A DNA stretch of 64,000 nt, from positions 6,453,501 through 6,517,500 of the forward strand of contig JBBMOA010000004.1 of NCBI GenBank assembly GCA_037954235.1, written 5' to 3'. Positions 12,721 through 23,206 of this stretch are shown one piece after another. Each line of letters begins with the position of its first letter. Position 1 is the first letter of the stretch. Below the pieces are notes generated by a model. It was not told the origin of the DNA. It worked only from the letters and a program-made list of their open reading frames with translations, and made no database searches. Source of the DNA: Aulostomus chinensis (Eukaryota; Chordata; Actinopteri; Syngnathiformes; Aulostomidae). Made by a program: the position numbers and the translations under genes.

Positions 12721-15585
12721 AAGCTTGGCTCTGTTTTTTCAGGAGGCTGGACGAGTGTTTTGTGGAGTCGGTGATAAATCTACACTCCTGGATGGAGCAG
12801 CGACTCACTGCTTCTACTAAACAGCCGCTTGAACACAACAGCAGCATGAAACTGCTCCGTTTAGGGGTTTTTAATTCCACATCGAGCAGCTCGCTGCCTT
12901 GCTGTTGAAGCTGAGGACTCAGAGTGAAATGATTAAACTCTTCCAGAGGCTGCCCCAGGAAAGAGAGGTGGGGGGGGGGGGGCGGCGGCAGCATAGGTGA
13001 CTTGTGGAAATCCGCTAAGGTCCCAGAGAACTCCCAACGCCAACCTCCCTGTCTGAACAAAGGCCTCTAGTGGCTGGAATTCTGCCTGTCAGACTGAGGC
13101 TGGAGGTGGGGGGTTGAGAATGTAGGGAATGAGGCAAAGTTACTGGCCACCCCCCAACTCCTCTCTCTGATCTCGGGGGTCTCGCTCGCTCTTACTAACC
13201 CGGGGACGCAGCAGCGGCCTAAAAATAACTGGAGCACCCGTCCAGAGCACGAGGAGCGAGTGGGTGCAGCTTCACCTACAACACGTGAACGCAGGAGGAA
13301 GAGTGAAGCGCCCACATGAGCTCAGCTCAGACTCTCCAGGCGGTGACTGAACCGCCGCACTAAAGGAACTGGGAATGAGCTGTCGGGAGACGCATCAAAA
13401 TCAAGCGGCGAGCGAGACAAGCTAGCAGTCAACTATCACTCTGGATATTTACTGAAGCTCTCGCACAGAAAAGAGATGTTCCCCAGAAGCCCTGGAGTCT
13501 AGAGAGGGATCGTCCAGGTTATGTTCTTGAGTTAATGGCAAAGCCTCCTCCAGATAAACGATGTGATATTTGAAGTGTGCTGTTGTGCAAAAGCCCTGCT
13601 GTTCAACCCTGAGCTACCCTGAAAACGCACCCTTTAGAGAAGGGTTTTAGCTTAAGTGAGTAAATGAACGTAAATCTGAGCTTCAAAACATTTCAACTGT
13701 ATTCCTGCCTGTAGGAACATCAGTTTTGCAGAAACAGGACAAATCCCACATGGACACTGCACAAATACAAACTGCACAATAACAACAGCACAACAACTGT
13801 CAGACCCCCGCGGGCCCACCGCTCCTCCCTGAGGTTTGTCCTTGTGTTTTCAATGACATGCACGTGAACACCAGAGTCCTGAATCAGCCACTGACTCAGT
13901 CTGGAGACCAACCCTGCCAGAGGATCTGTTGCCCAGAAACCTTGGACGCCAAGTTCAATATTTTCTCTGAGGCATTCCAAGGCTATAAAAAGCTTTTTAA
14001 TGTCTGACACCGATCACAATAGCACAATTACCCCTGCCTTACACATGCGCATATTCAAAAGCCTTCTCAAAGCTCTTGGGCCGGCTCCTAATCGTGCTGC
14101 TCATCACCTCTGCCAAACTCACCTACTTTCTTCTCCACTGCACTCAGTGCTTGGCACCTGCCTGCAGAGTCCAGGACCGGCAGCCAAGAGCACAGAGCTC
14201 GCTCTAGATGGGAGTACTAGCTTTCCTCTTTGCACTCCATCAACTCCCTGAACACACGCTCATGCACACATCCCGTGTGCTTCCTTTCCCATTCAGCCAG
14301 ACATTTCCGCACATTTAAGTGCGGGGAGGGGGGGGTTAGTCTAGGCTCCATTAAAGACCAATGAGGGTTTGTGTAGCTGCAGAAAGGGGAGATGGGTATG
14401 AGTGTGTCCTGGGTGTGAGTTACTTCAGATGGGACTGCAGAGATTCCCTGACAAAGAGGCAGCTGTGTGGAAGGAAGCAGTTTAGCATCCAGATCCTGGC
14501 GGAGAGAAAGCAGCTGACCAGTGGAAAGGGAAGCGACGCACGAAGAGATAAGACTGCTGAAGAATAATATTATCTTCTCTTTCTTGTCCTTTCCTCACAA
14601 AAACATCTGGTACAATTCCTGCTGGGAAGGACACGGCCGTCCTCTCACAGAGAAGGTGTGAGTGTGTGTTTAGGCCGAGGTGACCGACGACCCCCAGCAA
14701 ACGTATTCATGATCGGACGGCACACGCGGAACCTGGCGGAGGCAGCAGGAGAACACTGCTGCTCTGCCAGCGTTCCACCGCCAGCTGAGAGGCTTTATGA
14801 GCAACAATCATTACCTCAACCTTTAATTACTTGCCAGAAGATCCTCACTATGTAGTTTTGACTTGAAGCTGCTGGAGACTGGAGACTAACAGCAGCTGAA
14901 CCGAGCGAAACCTCCACATCCAAACTCTCAACCGCACCAACCAGTCGAACTCTCAATAACCTGTCTCCATCAGGGACTCCCCATGTTGGATTATTTACTG
15001 ATGTCTGACATTTAACAAGTGATTTGGCTGAGATCCCACTGGCTGATGCTGATGCCATCGCTTTAAGACAAGTTTATGTGATATTTACACTTTGCTCATC
15101 CTGAAAACCACAAAGCCAATTTGAGTAATCCATGTTTTCCTTTTCCCAAACCTCCTTGAAAGCTCATCGGTTCTTCATCGTCAACAAAAACGACCAGAAG
15201 AGCAGAGAAAACTCTGAACTTGGAAACTGATACCAATGACGTGTCACTGTTGTGGTGCATCTCTAGTTTACATCTGCGAAGATCAAAGTGCTGCATTCAA
15301 AAAGGCCGACTGACAAAAAATCACAAACGTTCCCAAACTGAGTTTCTGCCTCTCGACATTCAGGTTTTGTGATTTTTCCACAGTTCGCTTCAAATCATCT
15401 TGACAATTAAATCAAACAAAACCACTTAGATTTCAGCTAAAAACTGTTCCACTTCACACTCGAGTACAGCAGGAGCGACATTCCTGGGATTCAGGACACC
15501 ACGCAAAGGTCGATCTGTCTGACAGATTCTGGACGGATGTTTTGTGTCATTTTGCTGTTGTGGCACTTGTGTCTCCACGTTTCAG
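12720..15585. other. Non-coding stretch, no gene recognised
   Basis: No supported gene. A G run occurs at about 12,970. The open frames are short and unsupported by splice sites or domain similarity. Confidence 0.4.
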
Positions 15586-15623
15586 GCTTTTCTGAATTCT
15601 GGATTCACCAAGAAGTCCCCAAG
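15586..15623 (+). CDS. Possible 38-bp exon upstream of the unassigned coding-like block
   Basis: This 38-bp piece sits between an acceptor (CACGTTTCAG) and a donor (CCCAAG|GTACAA). In the frame that matches the next candidate exon it reads AFLNSGFTKKSP and ends with two bases that join the T at 16,129 to make Ser. Such a short piece can arise by chance. I include it only because its phase fits the two better exons downstream. Confidence 0.13.
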
Positions 15624-16128
15624 GTACAAAAGGTGACTAACAACAGAGGAAAAATACATTCCTGCCCAAATAAAAGAAAAACTGACATCGTCCATTGTTT
15701 TCATCATAGTTTGACAGAACGACTGTGTGCTGTTGGAATCCCTGTTAAACCTGGCAGCACCAGTTTAGGGTCGCTTGAATCCTTCACGCACCTGATCACA
15801 TGATCCAGACATGTTCGTCTGCAGTCAGACAAACGTGGCATTTACATGGATTTTCAAAGTCAAAGTGGGACCAACATCAGGCGATGGTACCGGGGTACAT
15901 GAGATGAACTCGGCGTGTCTCCAGACACAAGGACAAGGTTCTGTAAGCTTGTCACGCCGTCTGAGTCCAAACCTGGTTACTAGTCATGTTTCCATGAACG
16001 AGTTCAAGAGGAAGAAGTTTGCTTCATGTTGTTTCTGTCTCTGTTAATATTCCACCTTATTTTGATGCAGTGATGCGCAGTATTTCAAAAAAGTGCAAAT
16101 GATTCATATTTTCTAATGTTTTTCTCAG

Positions 16129-16287
16129 TTTTTTCAAAGACAAACATCAAAGTCGAGGGAAAGACCAGGCCGAGCAGCAGGCCTCCATCCGAGCTGCGAG
16201 CAGGAGAGTCTACCTGTCAGGGAGGCCAGCCTGCACCATCGATACAGAGGAGGAGAGTTCAGCGGGTTCAGACCTACACAGAGAAAA
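16129..16287 (+). CDS. Unassigned coding-like exon on the strand opposite hmga2
   Basis: 159 bp between a strong acceptor (pyrimidine-rich TTTTTCTCAG, with a branch-like TTCTAAT upstream) and a consensus donor GTAAGA. The frame with one leading and two trailing bases is open. It has mainly G/C third positions and encodes a charged, helical-looking segment including RAASRRVYLSGRPACTID, followed by an acidic EEESS stretch. I do not recognise the family. The piece joins in phase to the block at 16,488. It lies antisense to hmga2, probably within its third intron. It could be a nested gene, a decayed retrocopy or chance. Confidence 0.35.
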
Positions 16288-16487
16288 GTAAGAAAGTTCA
16301 CCGAAGCCGAAGGAGGTTTTCCCTGATGTGACAAATCAAGGGCGGGACTAAAACTGCCTCTGAGAACCAGCTCAAGTATCCAGGTACCTGCTGAAGCTCT
16401 GGTCTGGTTCCTCCGTTAGCCTGCAGCTCAATAACAGAACCTGTGTATTTGTGTTATGTGTTTCCTGACATGCTGCCAAATGTTTAG

Positions 16488-16611
16488 GGTGCCGCAGCTC
16501 CACCAGAACAAGGACAGAACCAGGACAAAGCCCGTCTATGGAGGAGCCGCCACATCAGATCCAGTGGACAGCAGCCATTTGGCAGCAGAGTGGGAGGAAC
16601 ACAAGGGATGA
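16488..16611 (+). CDS. Unassigned coding-like terminal exon, with a frame overlap
   Basis: It begins after CCAAATGTTTAG. Its first base completes the Lys codon left by the exon ending at 16,287, and the frame then runs through KPVYGGAATSDPVDSSHLAA to TGA at 16,609-16,611. The neighbouring frame becomes coding-like exactly there: an ATG at 16,608 overlaps the stop (ATGA), and that frame stays open to TAG at 16,878-16,880, including NAAYWSAAPTFSPHQQRKLL. Read-through in one protein would need a one-base shift, so this may be a frameshifted pseudogene, an assembly indel or two overlapping frames. An AATAAA at 17,009-17,014 would suit a plus-strand 3' end. Family not recognised. Confidence 0.33.
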
Positions 16612-17008
16612 ATGCAGCCTATTGGAGCGCGGCGCCCACCTTCAGCCCGCACCAGCAGAGGAAGCTGCTCTGCTTGGCAGAGGCACGACTGTCCATCTCA
16701 GCACCTGCACCAGGACGACAGGAGCTGCAGCCCCACAGGAGGAGGACTCATCAGCCCTCTGTCCTACAGCAGGAATACTGGATGATGAGCCAAGACCGTG
16801 TCTGTGTGGCGTCCCTCCGTCCCTCCGCTGTCCTCCCACGGAACAAACATGTGTACGTTAGCTGGACTGGAGACTCGTAGACCGGAGACATACGTCCCCA
16901 ACCAACTGTGTCCAGGGGTGAAAGTGAGCGTTCCGGTAAAATATTCACGGCCAGAGCGAAGTTCCGTTAAAAGAGGGAGAAGAAAGGAGCTGTCAAAATC
17001 CCATACTA

Positions 17009-17014
17009 AATAAA
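17009..17014 (+). terminator. Possible polyadenylation signal of the unassigned plus-strand block
   Basis: AATAAA lies 128 bp past the TAG at 16,880 and about 400 bp past the TGA at 16,611. It is meaningful only if the coding-like block is real. Confidence 0.25.
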
Positions 17015-17028
17015 GAAAACAACGTCTG

Positions 17029-17206
17029 AAGGCGGTTTCACTCTGAACGCGGCAGATGTGGGGCGGCGTGGGGCGCAGGCACGCACAGCGCTACCGAGTT
17101 GCTGGGCTTGGTTTGCGCTCCTGTGACGTCACAGCGCGCCCACATACACAATGAATGGACTTCCCCGCGTAGCCTGCGGCTTGCTCGTTCAGTGTGAAAC
17201 CGCCTT
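17029..17206. mobile_element. 178-bp element with 21-bp terminal inverted repeats
   Basis: AAGGCGGTTTCACTCTGAACG at 17,029-17,049 is the reverse complement of 17,186-17,206 with one mismatch. The interior is GC-rich, with TGACGTCA in the middle and no coding capacity. Size and structure suit a miniature non-autonomous DNA transposon (MITE). I could not see a clear target-site duplication, so the superfamily is open. Confidence 0.7.
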
Positions 17207-19314
17207 GACACGGAGTCGTGCCCATGAGCGCATCTCCGCACGCGAGGCGTTTCTGGTTGGCTGACAGACGGACACGTGGGTCACGTTACCAGCATCGTTA
17301 GTTTTGATTGGTTAAAACCACACTGCCCTGCGAAAAAGAGAAAGAAAACAAAACAGAGGGCAAAATCAAAGACCTCGGCTGCTGGCGACCTGCTTTGGCA
17401 CAATGCAACGTGAAAGAAGTGACATGTTTAAGAGAAAATGTGACAGAGTTGAAGAAGCAGGAGAGAAAGTTAGCAAAATGAGACCCACGGAAGACTGAGA
17501 CTCAGAGCCACTCCTTGATGAGAGCGAGTCCAGGGACAGACTGTCTGAGGAGTCTGCCAGTGAGAGGAAGAAGAAACCACTGAGTGACATTGATGATCTG
17601 TGTGTCCATGTGTTGTCCGCGCTGTAGTGTTACAGTACAGCTGCTGTACAAAGCAGTTTTCAAAGCATTTCCAGGGGTAGCGCGGGAAGGGTGGGGCGAT
17701 GAGGGCTGCAGTTGTGTGGGGAACAGACACCCGAAAACTGTCATAAAAATCACCCAAAACCAATTAAAAAACCGTAAAACTTCGGCGGCGGCGGCGCCCA
17801 AAGGGCGTGCGTGCAGTTCCGGCAAGACTTTTAAGGCACTTTCACCCCTGACTGCGTCCATGATAGCGTGTCACTGGAGGGCTCCACTAGAGGGCCCACC
17901 AGACATAGAACTGCCGTATTTGGAGATTTGTGAAACATCAAAGTAGAAGAAGAACGAGCACGACAGACTGTGAACACAGAGCAGTCTTGACGAGCGCGTT
18001 CGCCAGCGGAAGCGCATCACTGCTCTGATGCAAAGCTGCTCTCTGTGCTGATTTCAGTGCTTTGATGTATTCATGTTTTTGGTGCCATTTTTGGACGTAA
18101 CTCTGACTCTCTCAACGCCGCTGTCACATCAGCACTGCCTCGACACTGCGGGTTCAGCAGGTAATGTGCACGCTCCGTAAATGACTGTAAATTCATTTAG
18201 AAAACAGTGGACAGTGAAAGTCTAATTCACGCTGCGGTGAGGTGTGATTGCGTGCATGTCCGTCCTCCTCCGCTCATTTCTCTCCACGGTAAACTGTCCC
18301 CTCACACAAATGATCCTAAAAAACAGTGAGAAAATCCTCCCGTGGGACGGCTGATCTCAGTGGCTGTTGTGCTGGTTCAGCTGTTTTTTGCAGATGCAGC
18401 AGAACGCCGCCCCTTTGATGTCGTACGGGCGTGAGCGTATGTAGCAGAACGCTATCTACAGGATGGCGGAGCGGCGCGTCTGTAGTTGTGCCCAAAGGTT
18501 GACATAAAACGAAGGAGGCCTCTGTGTGGGTGTGTGTAGGTGTGTGTACCTGGGACAAGCAGCAGGCAGCACTACAAAGGAGGCGCAGCTGTAAACCTGG
18601 ACCGTATTATCAGCTGAGTCCAAGGGTTCAGTGGTGGCCTGCAGCCGGGTTGGGTAACGGATTTGTTGATGTTGCTGCTCTGACAGAATGAACTTCCTCT
18701 CTTCACAGCCAATGAAATTCACTGAGACTGCTGTTTTCGCACAGTTTGACTTTTTTCTGCAAATGCAGTGAATAATCTGGTAACTCCAAAAATCAGAGAA
18801 GCCATAAAACCACAGGATTCACAGTAAAAACTAGTGAGGGAGATACAATCATCATGTTCTGAGTTCAAATTACAAGAAGAACCGATGCGTTGCCTGTGTG
18901 TTGCCATGTGAAAATACCGATCAAATGAGGGGATCTTTGTGACGGGCTTCAGCATACGAAGTGATCACAAGTCAGACAAACGAGGATTTCTTGATGGCGG
19001 TGCAGCTGTGACCTCCTGCCTAATCCCTCGACTGACCTTCTTCTGAATGGCACAATGTTACTTGAAGGCATTTTCATGTTTCATTGTCATGTAGAATATT
19101 CCTTTAATATTCCTGTTTACATGCCAAAGCAAAGGCTGACGAATGACTGAGGACACGCCCACATGACATCACGACGTTCAACACCTGGATTTGAACCTCT
19201 CATGTTGTAACTGAGAGTTTTCTTGCTATAAACAGAAAAAATGAGCTCAGAGGCAAGTTTGTAACTCACAGGAGCCTGGAGCTGCACGTCAACACCTGCC
19301 ACTGTTCATGCTCT
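17207..19314. other. Non-coding stretch, no gene recognised
   Basis: No supported exon. A minus-strand Cys-rich frame around 18,360-18,440 (FCCICKK) is preceded by a stop two codons before its first Cys codon and has no usable acceptor, so I did not call it. Confidence 0.4.
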
Positions 19315-19315
19315 A

Positions 19316-19365
<50 letters not shown>

Positions 19366-19853
19366 GGACACACACACAGACAAACACACACACCAGCACA
19401 GACACACGCGCGCAGACACTCACACACACACACCAGCACAGACACACGCGCGCAGCCACTCACACACACTCACTCACACACACACACACACACACACACC
19501 AGCACAGACACACGCGCGCAGACACTCACTCACACTCACACACACCAGCACAGACACACGCGCGCAGACACTCACACACACTCACTCACACACACACACA
19601 CCAGCACAGACACACGCGCACAGACACTCACACACACTCACACACACACACACACCAGCACAGACACACGCGCGCAGACACTCACACACACTCACTCACA
19701 CACACCAGCACAGACACACGCGCGCAGACACTCACACACACTCACTCACACACACACACACCAGCACAGACACACGCGCGCAGACACTCACACACACTCA
19801 CACACACACACCAGCACAGACACACGCGCGCAAACACTCTCACACACACACAC

Positions 19854-19902
<49 letters not shown>

Positions 19903-20011
19903 CACACACACCAGCACAGACACACGCGCGCAGACACTCACACACACACACACACACACACACCAGCACAGACACACGCGCGCAGACACACACACACACA
20001 CACCAGCACAG

Positions 20012-20043
<32 letters not shown>

Positions 20044-20083
20044 ACACACACACTCACTCACACTCACACACACCAGCACAACA
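19315..20083. repeat. CA-rich minisatellite with CGCGCG cores
   Basis: A pure (CA)n block at the left end passes into units of variable length built on CCAGCACAGACACACGCGCGCAGACACTCACACACAC, repeated about a dozen times. Alternating purine-pyrimidine sequence with CGCGCG cores is the classic Z-DNA-prone pattern. The frame of Thr-His repeats across it is an artefact. Confidence 0.95.
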
Positions 20084-20439
20084 ACAAGCAGCACCAATCA
20101 CCGGCGGAGACTTTTACTCAGCAAATGCGGAGCGTCTCCACTGAAACCATCTCAAGTCCGATCATACTCATAAAGCGACGTCATCACTGCTTAAAAAACA
20201 GAATCCCCTCATTTTGACTGAATACTGGCATGTTTTCCACCACAGGATATTTTCGTGAGCGAAGCACAAGCTAAGAGAGGAGAAGTCTGAGGAGCACCTT
20301 CGCCGCCGTGGCAGATTACAGTCACTCGACAGCGGAAGAGCTCAGGTTCAGCTCTGTTGTTCCCAAGTGCAAATTGGTTTCTTCATAAAAATCTGAACAT
20401 TTGCTAGGAAGAGACGTCCGACGGGAGCGTCACAAGCTG

Positions 20440-20890
20440 CCTCGTCTACTGAGAGATGTCAAAGAAGAAGCTCACACGCATGTGAACGGAGCAGTTTGTT
20501 TCCAAGCTGTTCTTCAGACAGACGCAGGGAGCTGATAAGCCCCAGCGAGAGCTCACACCAGCCGAGTGTGGACGGAAGAGAACAGAGTAAATATGCAAAC
20601 ACTGGATTCTTGGAATGCACCATTGCTTGCAGGAAATGAAAGCAAATATAAAACACACTTCACAACACTCCAAGTCTGTTCTTCTAGGCTTTCATTTCTT
20701 TTTTTCTCCTCTTTGACACATAAAAATGCAGACATGATATATATGCTGGAGAAAATTCACATTCCCTGCATCTCTCCTCACCCTTCCTGGTGGCACTTCT
20801 CCCCACTGCCTGCTTCTCCCTGCACCATCAATCAGGCCTGTTACTTTAGGGCTGATAAACACTGAGGCCTTCAAGCTGTCAGTGGCATAA
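20440..20890. promoter_or_regulatory. Candidate conserved non-coding segment 3' of hmga2 exon 3
   Basis: Unique, repeat-free, AT-leaning DNA between two CA arrays, with words such as AAATATGCAAA (octamer-like) and ATCAATCA and no coherent reading frame. The idea that it is an enhancer rests on texture and on its position in hmga2 only. Confidence 0.25.
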
Positions 20891-20966
20891 TTTAAGTATT
20901 CCTGTGGTTGGAGTGAAGAGTAAACATTTTCTTTGACTGATAACATGAACCTTTAGGAGATCTCCT

Positions 20967-21098
20967 TGAACACACAGACACACACACACGCGCGCGCACA
21001 CACATGCACACACACACGCATGCACACACACACGCGCGTGCACACACATGCACACACACACGCGCGTGCACACACATGCACACACACGCGCGCGCACA
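20967..21098. repeat. CACACGCGCG/CACATG array
   Basis: About 130 bp of alternating purine-pyrimidine sequence, with ACACACGCGCG and ACACATGCAC words repeated. It is Z-DNA-prone and non-coding. Confidence 0.95.
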
Positions 21099-21200
21099 GC
21101 ACAACGAGTGTAGAGAGAAGTTTAATTCAGTCAGGCAACATGAGCCCAAAAACCAAAGATCACCACAAGACATGAATGAGACAAGTGCATCTCCACACGC

Positions 21201-21206
<6 letters not shown>

Positions 21207-21236
<30 letters not shown>
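21207..21236 (+). repeat. (CA)n microsatellite
   Basis: About 15 CA units in hmga2 intron 3. They read as GU repeats in the hmga2 transcript. Confidence 0.9.
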
Positions 21237-21237
<1 letters not shown>

Positions 21238-21376
21238 CTGCAACATGCTTCAACGACAGGAAGCTAGTGTGAAAGAGTCAAACCCCTCCATCTCCCTCAA
21301 ACTGAGGTCATCCACTGCCATAACATCTTATCCCCTTCTAGTACTGTGTATGTGCGTATGCACGCGTGTGTTTGTA

Positions 21377-21378
<2 letters not shown>

Positions 21379-21417
<39 letters not shown>
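21379..21417 (+). repeat. (TG)n microsatellite, AC repeats in the hmga2 transcript
   Basis: About 19 TG units begin roughly 43 nt past the exon 3 donor on the minus strand, so the hmga2 pre-mRNA carries AC repeats right after exon 3. Confidence 0.95.
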
Positions 21418-21421
<4 letters not shown>

Positions 21422-21460
21422 CAGCTCGACAGAGAAAGGATAAGAGAACCACTGACTCAC

Positions 21461-21511
21461 CCATTTCCTGGGTCGCCCCCTGGGTCTTTTCTCCCCGGCT
21501 GCCTCAGATTT
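21461..21511 (-). CDS. hmga2: hmga2 coding exon 3 (third AT-hook)
   Basis: Acceptor GTGTTCACAG, donor GTGAGT, 51 bp in phase 0. It encodes KSEAAGEKRPRGRPRKW. If the donor were skipped, the frame would continue about 40 codons into a His/Thr repeat tail from the adjoining microsatellite. Confidence 0.97.
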
Positions 21512-23155
21512 CTGTGAACACACCAGAGCAGAGCGAAGGAGTGAGTCGTTGTCCTGACGCAGACTCACAGCAGGCCAGCTGATGCTAACACCTGCCCCCC
21601 CCCCCCCCACACACACACACACACACACAGGTCTCCTGCTACGCTGATGATACGATGGTGTTTTTTTCACCACATGAACACAAACAAGCGGCTGATGCTC
21701 CTTGTGTGCATCTCTGGTGATGTGCAACCTCTGGTCTGAACTCTGGTGCCGCGGTGGAGAAAGAGTCCTGCCTCGCTGTGCTGAGACTGCCATGAGACAC
21801 TTGACCATTAAAACTGGCTTTACCCTCCTTCTAAAAGCACAAAATGACCACCTTTATGTCATTAGAAAGAAAACTTGACAGGAAAATACAAATGTACATA
21901 AAAGCACTGAAGACCTGCAGCTGGGGATCAATGTTACATACAGGTGTGTGTGCGTGTGCAGCTTCATTTGGCTTTATATTACGTCCCAGTATGAAAGTGG
22001 CGGGTTTCCTTCTCAGTGAGTTGCAGCAGCTGGTCACATGATCAACCCCGTGGCTCTGAGCGCATTCATTCAGACTCCTATTCAAAAAGCAACTGAGAAG
22101 GAAAAATTCATGTTATAAATGAGTCCTATCATGAGTTCCTGCCCCGGTAGTCAGCTGAGTGATGTGCGGCTATGGGGCAATTCCTTTTTGGGCCAGTGTT
22201 TTGTCACATGACTGACGCCATACTTGCAGTTTAGCCAGCGTGGAGAAGCTGCCTGAGTCTCTGCAGGCGTCACATGAGGGTTTAACATTTGTTTTCTCAT
22301 CTTCACATTTTTGCACTAACGATTGAATGGATGCAACTTTATGTTCTCAACTGTAATAAAACCAGGGTTTGCGCCCTCCTGCTCCACCTGAGCGTGCCAT
22401 CACTCTCCTCATCAACTTTGCAGTACAAGTATTTCTTAAGTACCTTCCCCAGTGGCACTTGGTCCCATCCTGCCAAGATGCTTTCCTAACCCAAACCAAA
22501 TGTTCTCATGCCTAACCCTTACCAGAGCTTAACCTTTACTCCAGCAGCCAAAAGGAAAAACTTAGCAAACCCTGTTTTCTGGCAACTGAAGAAATGCCCA
22601 CTCTTGCCTTCCATCTTCATCCTTTTTGAAGCAGAAAACCTGGGGTCAGCAGCCTGGGTGGTTTCTGCTCTCCTCCTCTCCATCTTGCTGATACATGAGG
22701 TGGAAGTCTCCTCTACGTCCCCATCAGCCTTGACGTTTACGTACCACTCCACAGTATTTGAAGGCTATTTTCAGACTAGTAAACCACAGTTTCGTGCAGA
22801 TGGAGGGATTCTAAAATGCACCCACATTGGCATAGACATGGTCTGAGTTAGCAAAGTAGCAAGAGCATATGTTTACAGAGCCTTCCTCTTACTGTGAAAT
22901 GGATACCTCTGACAGGAATGTCCCTGTGTGTTTGGCTCGAGGGGAGGGAATAACTGAGATAGCAAAGTGGGAAGTGGGAGAGCCAGAAGGCCCAGCCCTC
23001 AGCCGTCCACGGGCCGGAGCAGCGCCAATAACTCATTAGATATTAAGAGGCATCCTGGCTTGGTCTCTGGTTGGAGCGAATCAGATCTCAGTTCAGCTGC
23101 TGGGCTACCCTGAACTTTGCAGACGATGACCAGCAAAACGTGGTATCTGTGATAT

Positions 23156-23206
<51 letters not shown>

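Noticed and set aside
18360..18460. Minus-strand Cys-rich peptide (AAFCCICKK)
   Set aside because: A stop two codons before its first Cys codon and no convincing acceptor. Too short to support a zinc-binding domain.
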